DNA from: Pseudomonadota bacterium
GTDB lineage: Bacteria; Pseudomonadota; Gammaproteobacteria; Burkholderiales; Burkholderiaceae_B
DNA length: 25,477 nt
Assembly: GCA_023387815.1 (NCBI GenBank)
Contig: JAEWHK010000015.1
Span: forward strand, 1 to 25,477
Direction: 5' to 3'
Shown piece by piece: positions 7,343 to 16,000 of this stretch. The position numbers were made by a program, and so were the translations under genes. Positions within the stretch are counted from its first letter, which is position 1; each line of letters begins with the position of its first letter. A model generated the notes under the pieces. It made no database searches. It was not told the origin of the DNA and worked only from the letters and a program-made list of their open reading frames with translations.

Positions 7343-8244
7343 GATTTTTCCCCTGGGTCTGTGTCCAGCGATGCCTTCAGCCATGCCGCCAGTGCCGCGG
7401 ATCGTTGATCAGCGCGGTTGCGGGGAACCCAAAGGCTGAGTCTGGCGGTTGTCTGTACAAACCCCCAGGGCGCTTCCAGCCGATGCGCTGCCAGATCATC
7501 CGCGACCACCTGCTGTGGTGCAATCGCGACTCCCAGACCAGCGGTGGCTGCCTCCAGAAGATAATACAGATGTTCAAATGCCGTTCCAAGCGTAAGCTGA
7601 TCTGCCGGCAAGCCATGCGCATGCGCCCATTGGTTCCACGCTTGTGGCCGCGTGGCAGGGTACATCAGTGGCTGTGCAAGCAGCGCTTCGATGGGTGCGT
7701 TTGCCAGTTCATCGTAACTGGTATGTCGCGGACTGATTACCGCACCGATCTGTTCAGCTCCCAGATCATAGACCGTCATATCGTCAGGCCAGGGTTTAGT
7801 AGCAAAACATAGCGTTGCATTGACGCCAGGATTGCGTGGGTCCAGTTCTCCCTCGCCGGCGGTCAATTGCAAACGTAATTGTGGCAGGTCATGATTCAGT
7901 CTGTCGAGACGCGGAATAAACCAGCGAGCCAGCAGGCTGCCCGGACACGCCAGCACAAACGGCCCATCGTCTGCTTTAAGGCGGATATCTGCACAGGTAT
8001 GACGAATGCGATCAAAGGCAGCCGCTGCCGCATCGCGAAGCTGTATTCCGGAATCTGTGAGTTTTACGCCTCTGCCTTCTTTTTCAAAAAGGGCCGTGCC
8101 CAGAAACGATTCAAGCGCCCGAACCTGACGACTGATGGCGCCGTGAGTCACATGAAGTTCTTCGCCTGCCTTGCTGACGCTTTGCAGTCTTGCAGCCGCT
8201 TCGAAGGCACGTAAGGCATTGAGAGGAGGAATGTCTCGGGACAT
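7339..8244 (-). CDS. trpI: LysR-family activator TrpI of the trpBA operon
   Basis: 301 aa. The N-terminal helix-turn-helix (about 20-50, SKAGEELHVTHGAISRQVRALE) begins MSRDIPPLNALRAFEAAARL, and the co-inducer domain has CPGSLLARWFIPRLDRLN and FEHLYYLLEAATAGLGVAIAP. These passages are very close to what I remember of Pseudomonas TrpI, a GcvA-like LysR protein that activates trpBA when indole-3-glycerol phosphate accumulates. The gene is divergent from trpB with about 150 bp between the starts, exactly the Pseudomonas arrangement. In the shared region there is a TrpI-site-like sequence (8259-8273). The stop overlaps the GTG of the DUF2784 gene. LysR family is certain; TrpI is well supported by sequence and position. 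Confidence 0.93.
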   Translation of the reverse strand: MSRDIPPLNALRAFEAAARLQSVSKAGEELHVTHGAISRQVRALESFLGTALFEKEGRGVKLTDSGIQLRDAAAAAFDRIRHTCADIRLKADDGPFVLACPGSLLARWFIPRLDRLNHDLPQLRLQLTAGEGELDPRNPGVNATLCFATKPWPDDMTVYDLGAEQIGAVISPRHTSYDELANAPIEALLAQPLMYPATRPQAWNQWAHAHGLPADQLTLGTAFEHLYYLLEAATAGLGVAIAPQQVVADDLAAHRLEAPWGFVQTTARLSLWVPRNRADQRSAALAAWLKASLDTDPGEKS

Positions 8245-8258
8245 AATTCGCTAAATAT

Positions 8259-8273
8259 GTGATTTAAACTGAC
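8259..8273 (+). promoter_or_regulatory. Candidate TrpI binding site I
   Basis: GTGAT-N5-CTGAC resembles the GTGAG-N5-CTGAC motif that I recall for TrpI sites in Pseudomonas, with one difference. Its centre (8266) is about 64 bases upstream of the start predicted from the -10 element at 8318-8323; site I in P. aeruginosa is centred near -65. The motif is recalled from memory, the spacing is measured here. Confidence 0.5.
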
Positions 8274-8317
8274 GTATTGACTCAATTTTATCGCTTTTTT
8301 TTCCACGGCAGATCGCC

Positions 8318-8323
8318 TATGCT
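8318..8323 (+). promoter_or_regulatory. Candidate -10 element of trpBA
   Basis: TATGCT is a fair -10 hexamer. There is no acceptable -35 hexamer 16-18 bases upstream, only a T-run, which is what an activator-dependent promoter would look like. Confidence 0.4.
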
Positions 8324-8394
8324 CTGTTCATGAAAACGCGCGGCCGGGCTCATACCCCGATTCCGGCATGGCGCAAACAGGAGAATGCACAACA

Positions 8395-8442
8395 ATGGCT
8401 TCAACAAGTACAAATGCAATGGCTTCAGTGAGTACAAACGCA
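8395..8442 (+). repeat. 24-bp imperfect tandem duplication at the trpB start
   Basis: Two adjacent 24-bp units (8395-8418 and 8419-8442) match at 20 of 24 positions, and each begins with ATGGCTTCA. They encode MASTSTNA and MASVSTNA, so the start codon itself is duplicated. Only the first copy has a Shine-Dalgarno sequence in front. Confidence 0.8.
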
Positions 8443-9630
8443 GATCCGGCAGGAATGTTTGGCGAGTTCGGTGGACAGTACGTCGCCGAGACCCTGATGC
8501 CGCTTATTCATGCGCTGGCTGCTGAATACGAAAAGGCGAAGGACGATCCGGCATTTGCAAAAGAGCTGGCTTATTTCCAGCGCGATTATGTGGGACGCCC
8601 CAGTCCTTTATATTACGCCGAACGCCTGACTGAGCACTTCGGGGGCGCCAAAATCTATCTTAAGCGTGAAGAGCTCAATCATACGGGCGCGCATAAAATC
8701 AACAATTGCATCGGTCAGATTCTGCTGGCCCGTCGCATGGGCAAGAAAAGAATTATTGCTGAAACCGGCGCTGGCATGCACGGCGTCGCAACTGCCACAG
8801 TGGCGGCACGGTTCGGTCTGGAATGCGTCATCTACATGGGCAGTACAGATATCGATCGGCAGCAGGCCAATGTATTTCGTATGAAATTGCTTGGGGCAGA
8901 AGTCCTTCCGGTGACTGCCGGTACGGGTACGCTGAAGGATGCGATGAATGAGGCGCTGCGCGATTGGGTGACCAATGTCGATACTACGTATTATCTGATT
9001 GGTACCGTTGCCGGGCCGCATCCTTACCCCACCATGGTGCGCGACTTCCAGGCCGTGATCGGCAAAGAGACGCGCGAGCAGATCATGGCTCAGGAAGGTC
9101 GTTTGCCGGACTCCCTGGTTGCCTGCGTTGGCGGCGGCTCCAATGCGATCGGCCTGTTTCATCCGTTTTTGAATGATGAGAATGTGAAGATCTTTGGTGT
9201 AGAAGCGGCGGGTCACGGCATTGAAACCGGCAAGCACGCAGCAAGTCTCAACGGTGGCGTCCCGGGTGTGCTGCACGGTAACCGCACGTTCCTGCTGCAA
9301 AATGATGACGGCCAGATCATTGATGCGCATTCGATATCAGCCGGTCTTGATTATCCGGGCATTGGCCCCGAGCATGCCTGGCTGCACAGTACCGGCAGGG
9401 TGCAATATACCGCGATTACAGATGACGAGGCGCTGGAGGCTCTGCATCAGTGTTGTCGGCTCGAAGGCATTATTCCTGCGCTGGAAAGTGCTCACGCACT
9501 GGCCGAGGCATTTAAACAGGCACCGACACTGCCAAAAGATCATTTGATGGTGGTGAACCTGTCCGGTCGCGGAGATAAGGATATGCAAACCGTGATGCAG
9601 CATAGCAAACAGAAGGAGCAACAATCATGA
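8395..9630 (+). CDS. trpB: Tryptophan synthase beta chain
   Basis: 411 aa. It condenses indole with L-serine to form tryptophan, using PLP, in the alpha2beta2 complex with TrpA. Visible motifs are MFGEFGGQYVAETLMPL (21-37), the PLP lysine in HTGAHKINN (Lys101), GGGSNAIG (246-253; PLP phosphate) and HAWLHSTGRVQY. I chose ATG 8395, with AGGAG (8379-8383) upstream at a rather long spacing of 11. ATG 8368 is upstream of that site, and ATG 8419 is its copy in a tandem duplication. The first 20 residues (Ser/Thr/Ala/Asn) are not conserved in the family. The stop overlaps the trpA start (ATGA). It is divergent from trpI, its presumed activator. Confidence 0.98.
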   Translation: MASTSTNAMASVSTNADPAGMFGEFGGQYVAETLMPLIHALAAEYEKAKDDPAFAKELAYFQRDYVGRPSPLYYAERLTEHFGGAKIYLKREELNHTGAHKINNCIGQILLARRMGKKRIIAETGAGMHGVATATVAARFGLECVIYMGSTDIDRQQANVFRMKLLGAEVLPVTAGTGTLKDAMNEALRDWVTNVDTTYYLIGTVAGPHPYPTMVRDFQAVIGKETREQIMAQEGRLPDSLVACVGGGSNAIGLFHPFLNDENVKIFGVEAAGHGIETGKHAASLNGGVPGVLHGNRTFLLQNDDGQIIDAHSISAGLDYPGIGPEHAWLHSTGRVQYTAITDDEALEALHQCCRLEGIIPALESAHALAEAFKQAPTLPKDHLMVVNLSGRGDKDMQTVMQHSKQKEQQS

Positions 9631-10463
9631 GTCGCCTGAAACAACGCTTCGCCCAACTCAAAGAACAGAATCGCGCCGCGCTGGTTACCTTCCTGACCGC
9701 AGGCGATCCGGATTATGACACCGCATCGGCCATCCTGCAGGAACTCCCGGCAGCGGGCGCAGATATTATCGAACTTGGCATGCCGTTTACCGACCCCATG
9801 GCAGATGGTCCCGCCATCCAGCTATCCAGCCTGCGCGCGCTGGCCAAGGGTCAGAACGTTGCCAAAACCTTGAAGATGGTGGGTGAATTCCGGCAGAAAG
9901 ATAATGACACGCCCATCGTGCTGATGGGTTATTTCAATCCCATTCATCAATATGGGGTAGAGCGCTTCGTTGCAGATGCCGCAACGGCGGGCGTGGACGG
10001 ACTGATTGTTGTGGATTTACCTGCGGAACACGATCGTGATCTTTGCATTCCGGCCGCAAAAGGGGGGATAGACTTTATTCGACTGACCACACCTACCAGT
10101 CACGATGAACGTCTGCAACGCATTCTGGGCAATGCCAGCGGATTTGTCTATTACGTTTCTGTGGCCGGAACGACAGGCGCGGGCTCGGCAACCGTTGAGC
10201 ATGTGCAGCAGGCCGTCGATCGCATCCGAAAATATACCCCGCTGCCAGTGAGCGTGGGTTTCGGTATTCGCACGCCTGAACAGGCAGCCAATATTGCCCG
10301 CGTGGCAGATGGCGTTGTTGTCGGGTCAGCGCTGGTGCAAAAGATCGCCGAAGCAGGCGATGGTGCCCAGGCCAAAGCTGGCGTACTGGGACTGTGCAAA
10401 GACCTGGCGGGCGCCGTGCGAAAGGCGCGCGCGCAATCAACGTCTGACGCGGCAACCGCTTGA
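9627..10463 (+). CDS. trpA: Tryptophan synthase alpha chain
   Basis: 278 aa, a TIM barrel that cleaves indole-3-glycerol phosphate to indole and glyceraldehyde 3-phosphate and passes indole to TrpB. Catalytic Glu49 (DIIELGMPFTDP) and Asp60 (MADGPAIQ) are present with E. coli numbering. Phosphate-site motifs VAGTTGAGS and VGFGIRTPEQA are also present. ATG 9627 overlaps the trpB stop, with AAGGAG at 9613-9618. By eye the sequence is closer to Pseudomonas TrpA (SRL..RFAQLKEQNRAALV, MGYFNPIHQYGVERF) than to what I would expect from a betaproteobacterial trpFBA operon. accD, the usual downstream gene in betaproteobacteria, is absent; two hairpins follow instead. Confidence 0.98.
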   Translation: MSRLKQRFAQLKEQNRAALVTFLTAGDPDYDTASAILQELPAAGADIIELGMPFTDPMADGPAIQLSSLRALAKGQNVAKTLKMVGEFRQKDNDTPIVLMGYFNPIHQYGVERFVADAATAGVDGLIVVDLPAEHDRDLCIPAAKGGIDFIRLTTPTSHDERLQRILGNASGFVYYVSVAGTTGAGSATVEHVQQAVDRIRKYTPLPVSVGFGIRTPEQAANIARVADGVVVGSALVQKIAEAGDGAQAKAGVLGLCKDLAGAVRKARAQSTSDAATA

Positions 10464-10470
10464 TTATGCC

Positions 10471-10550
10471 GATACAGGTGACATCGATACAGGTGATTTA
10501 TGTACGTATGACGGCAATCTGACGTCTATCCAAATGACGCCTATCCATTA
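10471..10550 (+). repeat. Two 15-bp tandem duplications after trpA
   Basis: GATACAGGTGA occurs at 10471 and 10486 (unit 15 bp), and GACGYCTATCCA at 10521 and 10536 (unit 15 bp). They lie in the non-coding tail between the trpA stop and the terminators. The 15-bp unit would preserve a reading frame, but no gene is evident. Confidence 0.5.
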
Positions 10551-10561
10551 CGCCTGATCAC

Positions 10562-10604
10562 ATAAAGGCCTGCAATTTGAATGTGTCAAACTGCAGGCCT
10601 TTAT
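10562..10604. terminator. Long hairpin after trpA, possible bidirectional terminator
   Basis: A perfect 13-bp stem (10562-10574 with 10592-10604, core AAAGGCCTGCA) is extended inward by TTTGA/TCAAA after one mismatch, around a 5-base loop. On the plus strand it is followed by TATCTCTG, which is only moderately U-rich. It sits between the convergent trpA and TonB-receptor genes. Confidence 0.6.
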
Positions 10605-10633
10605 ATCTCTGTTCAAGGCAGAACTTTGATCAT

Positions 10634-10670
10634 CGCCGCCCGAAAAAGCAGAGCGGCGTTTTCTATTTCT
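10634..10670 (+). terminator. Second intrinsic terminator of the trpBA transcript
   Basis: CGCCGC (10634-10639) pairs with GCGGCG (10653-10658) around a 13-base A-rich loop, and TTTTCTATTTCT follows directly. The orientation fits transcripts from trpA. It ends at the stop codon of the convergent receptor gene. Confidence 0.6.
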
Positions 10671-13035
10671 AGAATTCCACTTTCAACGAAGCCGCAACGT
10701 GCCGTCCGGGCGCGGTATAGGCGGGCAGTTCGGGGTCATTGCCCTGCAGTCTGCTGACTGTTGACCAGTCATAATATTTTCTGTCAAACAGATTGAATAC
10801 TGCCAGATTCAGTGTAGTCTGGCTGTTCAGACGTACATAGGCGCCTGCATCCACCGTTGCGTAACCTGCCGTTGTCAGTGGTTGCGCAGCTATCGGACCT
10901 GTGCGAGGCAGATCTTTGTTTACGCGTTTCTTGCCGGCTACGACATTGGTGGTGAGCTGCATGCCATATCGCCGACTGCTGTGATCCCACTGAATTGTGG
11001 TAACCAGACGCAGAGGCTGTATGCTGTTAAGCGGCTGCTGATGAGTTATATCGACGCCGCGTGACCATTGTCCCGCTGCACTCAGTGTCCAGTGATGAGC
11101 CGATTTGAGCCATGAATCCAGCGCCAGCGAACCGCGCGCTTCAACCCCGTAGATCTTCACATTCCCAATATTACGAGACTGAAAGCGCCTGATCGCACGA
11201 GGACCCCCGCTATGGCCTGGCGGAATATAGGCAATCATTTCAGTATCGATAAAATCATGATAGCGATTGTAGAAGCCGGTAATTTCATATGACATATTGT
11301 CGCTGGCGCCGCGAAAACCGAGCTCTACGCCATGACTTTTCTCTGGTTTGAGATCGGGCGCTGGCACAAAATCATGAATAAACGTGGAGGCGGGTGTCTG
11401 CCCGATCCGGTTCAATTGTGTCGAGGTTGGCATGCGGAATCCGGTCACATAGTTGGCGTAAACCACCTGACCGGGTGCCCATTGCTGGCTGATGCCAAGA
11501 CGGGGCGTGATTGCGCTGCCGGAAAGCGTAACAGGCTCAATCCCTTTCACGTTCGCCGTTGCGTAGAGACTATCGGGTTTGGGCGTAAGCTTGTAATAGT
11601 CATAGCGCAGGCTGGGCGTCAGCTTGAAGCCTGTGTCGGCAAAGGAAATTTCATCCTGAACAAACAGGCCAATATTGCGCATGGTGCTGTCCGGCGCTGT
11701 CTTGCGCGGATAGCGCTGACCATCCATCACCGATGTGAAGTTCGTGCCGGCAACCGTTTGCTGGTGCCCGTCCTGATACAGACTCGTGGAGCGCCATAAG
11801 AGATCCAGGCCGATATTCCAGTTGTGATTCGTGGGTCCAAAAGACTGATGTCCGTTAAGCATGAAGGAGCCGGACCATTGTGATTCGCGACCGGAAAGCA
11901 GGGAGTAACGAAGCAGTTGCGGGGCCGGACTGCGATATTCACGAATGTCATAAGTACGTTCGCGATTTTTGCTCAGCTGATAATCAATCTGTGCTGTCAT
12001 GGAATCAAACCAGGCGTTCTCGGGTTCCCACTTCCACGCCAGACCAAGGCGAGAACGCTGATCATTGTCATGCGTGTACGAGTCAATCACGCGGAATCCC
12101 TGCAGTGCCGGTCCCAGCAGGGAATCCTGATCCGTTCTCACCGTGTGCCGAAAATCTTCCGCTGTAAATGTCAGTGATTGTGCAGGGTCGATCTGCAGTC
12201 GGGATTTCAACAGAACATTCTGCTGATGGCTGCGCTGCGGGTTCGGACGTATTTCACTGTCATTATTCTCCAGCCCATGACCGGTACGGCCAGTCACTGA
12301 GATCAGATTTTGCGTCATGCCCGCGCGAAAAGCCAGATTGGCATTGGCGTAGCGACCGTTGGACGCCCCTTCGTAACCGACAGAGGCATTGCCGCCGAAT
12401 GATTTATTGCCTTCCAGAAAATCTTCGGGGGACAAGGTACGGAAAAGGACGACCCCCGCCAGTGCATCGCTGCCGTACAGACTTGACGCCGGACCGCGCA
12501 GGATTTCGGCACGGGAAAGGGTAGCGGTATCCACCCGCAGCTGTCCAACGCTGACCCCCGCTGCCATAAAGCCGGATGGCAGACGTACCCCGTCAACCAG
12601 CATACCCAGACGCTGTCCGCCAATGCCGCGAACTTCGATGCTGGCTTCCGAACCCCTGCCACGCGGTTCACGAACCACACTGACGCCCGGCTCGTAACGC
12701 ATCAGGCTGCGAATGTCGGTGACGACATGGTCCTGAATACTGCGTTCATCTATCACATTCAGCGTAGCAGGGACCGTCAGCGCATCTGCCGACTGTCGAG
12801 TGGCAAAAACCGGCGAAAGCTGAACAGGGCTGGCAGATCCGCCTGTTGCGGGATCGCTGACACCTGTCGTTGCAACGGAAGACTTGTCCGCTGCAGAAAG
12901 CGAGCTCGAATTCACCGCTGGCGACGACGATCCTCGTGCCGGCGCGGTAGTGGAAACAGGTTCAGCCTGGACGCTCGCCGTAAGCAGCGCGCTGACCAAA
13001 ATGGTTCTGGCAAATTCACGAGGTAATTGAAACAT
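10669..13035 (-). CDS. TonB-dependent outer-membrane receptor, heme/hemoglobin-receptor type (HmuR-like)
   Basis: 788 aa with a signal peptide (cleavage near VQA-EP, residue 24), a Ser/Ala-rich linker (about 30-70), a plug (about 85-200; NVIDERSIQDHVVTDIRSLM, ILRGPASSLYGSDALAGVV) and a 22-strand-type barrel ending in the outer-membrane signature KVEF with terminal Phe. Heme receptors carry a FRAP box, a His and an NPNL box. Here the equivalents are GFRMP (532-536), His554 and APDLKPE (559-565), so the site is recognisable but altered. It is divergent from the CobN-like operon with only 64 bp between the starts, and its partner genes match the HmuSTUV set. No good ribosome site is visible before ATG 13035. 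Substrate could be heme, another metallated tetrapyrrole or a metal chelate; the shared palindrome hints at zinc control. Confidence 0.93.
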   Translation of the reverse strand: MFQLPREFARTILVSALLTASVQAEPVSTTAPARGSSSPAVNSSSLSAADKSSVATTGVSDPATGGSASPVQLSPVFATRQSADALTVPATLNVIDERSIQDHVVTDIRSLMRYEPGVSVVREPRGRGSEASIEVRGIGGQRLGMLVDGVRLPSGFMAAGVSVGQLRVDTATLSRAEILRGPASSLYGSDALAGVVLFRTLSPEDFLEGNKSFGGNASVGYEGASNGRYANANLAFRAGMTQNLISVTGRTGHGLENNDSEIRPNPQRSHQQNVLLKSRLQIDPAQSLTFTAEDFRHTVRTDQDSLLGPALQGFRVIDSYTHDNDQRSRLGLAWKWEPENAWFDSMTAQIDYQLSKNRERTYDIREYRSPAPQLLRYSLLSGRESQWSGSFMLNGHQSFGPTNHNWNIGLDLLWRSTSLYQDGHQQTVAGTNFTSVMDGQRYPRKTAPDSTMRNIGLFVQDEISFADTGFKLTPSLRYDYYKLTPKPDSLYATANVKGIEPVTLSGSAITPRLGISQQWAPGQVVYANYVTGFRMPTSTQLNRIGQTPASTFIHDFVPAPDLKPEKSHGVELGFRGASDNMSYEITGFYNRYHDFIDTEMIAYIPPGHSGGPRAIRRFQSRNIGNVKIYGVEARGSLALDSWLKSAHHWTLSAAGQWSRGVDITHQQPLNSIQPLRLVTTIQWDHSSRRYGMQLTTNVVAGKKRVNKDLPRTGPIAAQPLTTAGYATVDAGAYVRLNSQTTLNLAVFNLFDRKYYDWSTVSRLQGNDPELPAYTAPGRHVAASLKVEF

Positions 13036-13048
13036 GGTTTACAAAATA

Positions 13049-13057
13049 TGGTATAAA
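13049..13057 (+). promoter_or_regulatory. Candidate extended -10 promoter of the CobN-like operon
   Basis: TGGTATAAA is an extended -10 (TGnTATAAA). Transcription would start near 13063-13065, inside the adjacent palindrome, leaving a leader of about 36 bases before the GTG at 13100. The -35 is poor (TTGAAA at 13027-13032, spacing 19). Confidence 0.4.
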
Positions 13058-13062
13058 ACGCA

Positions 13063-13074
13063 ATGTTATAACAT
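13063..13074. promoter_or_regulatory. Perfect palindromic operator, Zur-box-like, between receptor and CobN-like gene
   Basis: ATGTTATAACAT is a perfect 12-bp palindrome; with its flanks it reads GCAATGTTATAACATCAC. From memory, proteobacterial Zur motifs share this TGTTATA/TATAACA character, and one alphaproteobacterial form has exactly this core. It overlaps the presumed transcription start of the CobN-like operon and lies 28 bases before the receptor start codon, so one bound repressor could silence both. A Fur box (GATAATGATAATCATTATC) fits less well. The palindrome is certain; the regulator is inferred. Confidence 0.55.
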
Positions 13075-13099
13075 CACATTTAAAAAATAGGAAGAACCT

Positions 13100-16000
13100 G
13101 TGTCAAGAGGTTGGCCATATTTCTGGTTGAACAACAAAAAATCTGGTGTGCGTCTGATATCTGCAATCGCAATGCTGGTATTGATCGGGATCGCAGTAAT
13201 CGTATGGCAGCGCTGGTTTGCGCCCACGAGCATTGTCCTGGTCAATTATCCGGAGTTTCAGTCTGCCCGCCTGATACGGGCAAAACCGGACAGATTCTTT
13301 CAGATTGATGTGCTGTCAAGGGATCAGCTTCAGCGCATCACGAAAAGTGCCGACCTGGTCATGATTTTTGGCCGCGGGCTGAAGCTGGATGACGTGCAGC
13401 GCGGTTATTTACAGAAACTGGGAGCGGGCAAAACGGCGATTTACGTCGATCTGCCAAACGATCCTGCCCTGGAAATAGGTAATCTTCCGCAGGCCGATCG
13501 CGCGACGATGGCGGCATACCTGAAGAACGGTGGCCAGGAGAATTATTCCCGGCTTCTGGAGTATGCGCGTTGGGCTTTTGACGGTCGTAAGTGGAATGCG
13601 CACAGACCGCCACCGGCCAACGTGCGACCTGCCGAGGTATTCTTCTATTCTGCAGACGATCCTGTCTTCACCGATTTTGCCAGCTTTGTCGATTGGCGGT
13701 CCGGCTTGCGCAAATGGAAATCCGATGCGCCCGTGCTGGCTTTGCTGACCAGTGTGCCGGATCCGTTCAAATTCGAGACGACCCATGTGGACGACATCAT
13801 CAATTCCTTCGAACAGAAGGGGTTCAACGTTGTTCCGATAGCAGCAAAGGCGCAACGGCTGCCTTTTCTGCAGCAGGTGAAGCCGGATGGTCTGGTCTAC
13901 TTGCCTCATGGCAGAGTGACGTCAGATGACGCGGACGAGTTACAGCAATGGCTTGTTCAGCACAATATTCCGCTTTTTGCGCCACTGACAATGTTCGACG
14001 AGCATCAGGCCTGGCAAAACAGCAAACAGGGATTGTCAGGGGGACTGCTGACAATGTCGGTGGTGTTGCCCGAACTCGATGGAGCGGCGGTGCCCATGGT
14101 CATCGCCGCCCAGGAACGCGAGGCCAACGGAATTAAGGTATTTCGCGCCATCCCGGATCGTCTGAATCAGTTTGTCGAACGCGTGACGCGAGCTGTCAGG
14201 CTCAGGAAAATGGCCAATCGCGACAAGAAACTGGCGATTTACTATTACAAAGGCCCAGGCCAAAGTGCGCTTGTTGCCGGAGATCTGGAAGTTGTCCCGT
14301 CCTTATACGCGCTTCTTGCGCATCTGCGTGAGCAAGGCTATCGGATCGATGGCCTGCCCGGTACGGTTGAGGAATTCGCCACGCTATTGCAGCATCAGGG
14401 CGCCAACATCGGGCCGTATGCCAGAGGTGATTTCGCAAGATTCCTGCGCGATGCCGATCCGGCTTTCGTTTCAGTATCACAACTGAAACAATGGTGCGGA
14501 ACGACATTATTGCAGTCGTTATGTGATCAGACTGCAGCACGCTATGGCGCGGCGCCGGGAGATTACCTGAGTGCAAAGGACAAGGTTGCCGTGGCGCGCG
14601 TTGAGCTGGGAAATATCGTCCTGCTGCCACAACCCTTGCCGGGCGTGGGTGAAGACACATTCCATCTTGTACACGGCGCGAAAACGGCACCTCCCTGGCC
14701 ATATCTCGCCTCGTATCTGTGGACGCGCAATGTTTTTCAGGCAGACGCCATCATGCATTTCGGAACGCATGGCAGTCTTGAGTTCACGCCTGAAAAGCAG
14801 GTGGCGCTGTCAGCACAGGACTGGCCTGACGCGCTCATCGGCCCCGTACCACATACTTATCTGTATACGATGAGCAATGTTGGTGAAGCCATCATCGCGA
14901 AAAGACGCAGCTACGCCACCATCGTCTCGCACCTGACGCCACCCTTTCAGTCGGGCGGTGCGCAGGCAGATTTCAGCAGGCTTGCTGCTGCGCTGCAGGC
15001 ATGGAAGCAGGCGAGCAATGCTGTGCTCAGGAATGAATATGCCAGCGATATCCAGCAGGATGCCATTCGACTTAAGCTGCATGAAGACCTGGCATTCGAA
15101 ACGCAGGGTAGATGGGACGAATCACAATTGAATAAGCTGGCTGACCACATGGAATCGCTCACTTCGACGCGCGTGACCGAAGGGCTTTATACGCTGGGCA
15201 GGTCTTATTCCCGCGAGCAGCTTGAACGAACTATAGCCTTGATGACGTCGGATTCCCTAGCTGCCGATACGAATGATATACCCTCTGGTTCGTCCGGCGC
15301 AGACACGACAGCGAAGGTGGATAAAACGGGACTGTACCAACAGCAGCTTGAACAAAGCCCAACTGCGGAGCTTGAGGCGCTGACAAATCATCTGGGTGGC
15401 GGATTTATTCCGCCTTCTTCGGGAGGAGATATGTTGCAGAATCCCGATGCCCTGCCTACGGGGCGCAATCTCTTTTCGATTGACGCCGAGAAGGCACCTT
15501 CACCGCAGGCCTGGCGTACGGCGGGCGGACTTGTTACCCGCATGCTGGCTGAACAGCGCCAGGAGCGTCAAGGGGCTTGGCCGAAAAAGGTCGCATTCAC
15601 GCTGTGGGCTGGCGACTTCATCCACACAGACGGGCTTGCCATCGCTCAGATTTTGCAATTGCTGGGTATTCAGCCGGTCTGGGATCAGTCGGGCAGGATC
15701 ATGCAGTTGAAACTGATTCCGCGAGACAGAATGGAACATCCCAGAATCGATGTTGTGATTCAGACGTCGGGACAGCTTCGTGATCTTGCATCATCACGAT
15801 TGAAATTGATTCAGCAGGCCGTTGCGATGGCGATGGCCGCTGATGAACCGGACAATGCCGTGGCTGCCGGATCCCGGCATATGCAACGTGTTCTGAAAGA
15901 GCAGGGATTGGCTCCGGCAGACGCAACCCGATATGCAGCACAACGCATATTTGGCGGCATCAATGGGAACTATGGCAGTGGGATCATGCACCTGGTCGAG

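Noticed and set aside
8330..8431. A 33-codon ORF with three Trp codons overlapping the trpB start, like a trp leader peptide
   Set aside because: Its start coincides with the predicted transcription start, it has no ribosome site, the Trp codons come from repeated ATGG in the duplicated trpB start, and no attenuator stems follow. TrpI control explains the region better.
8608..9330. A 240-codon open frame on the minus strand inside trpB
   Set aside because: It lies wholly opposite a highly conserved gene, has no recognisable domain and no ribosome site; it is a reading-frame shadow.
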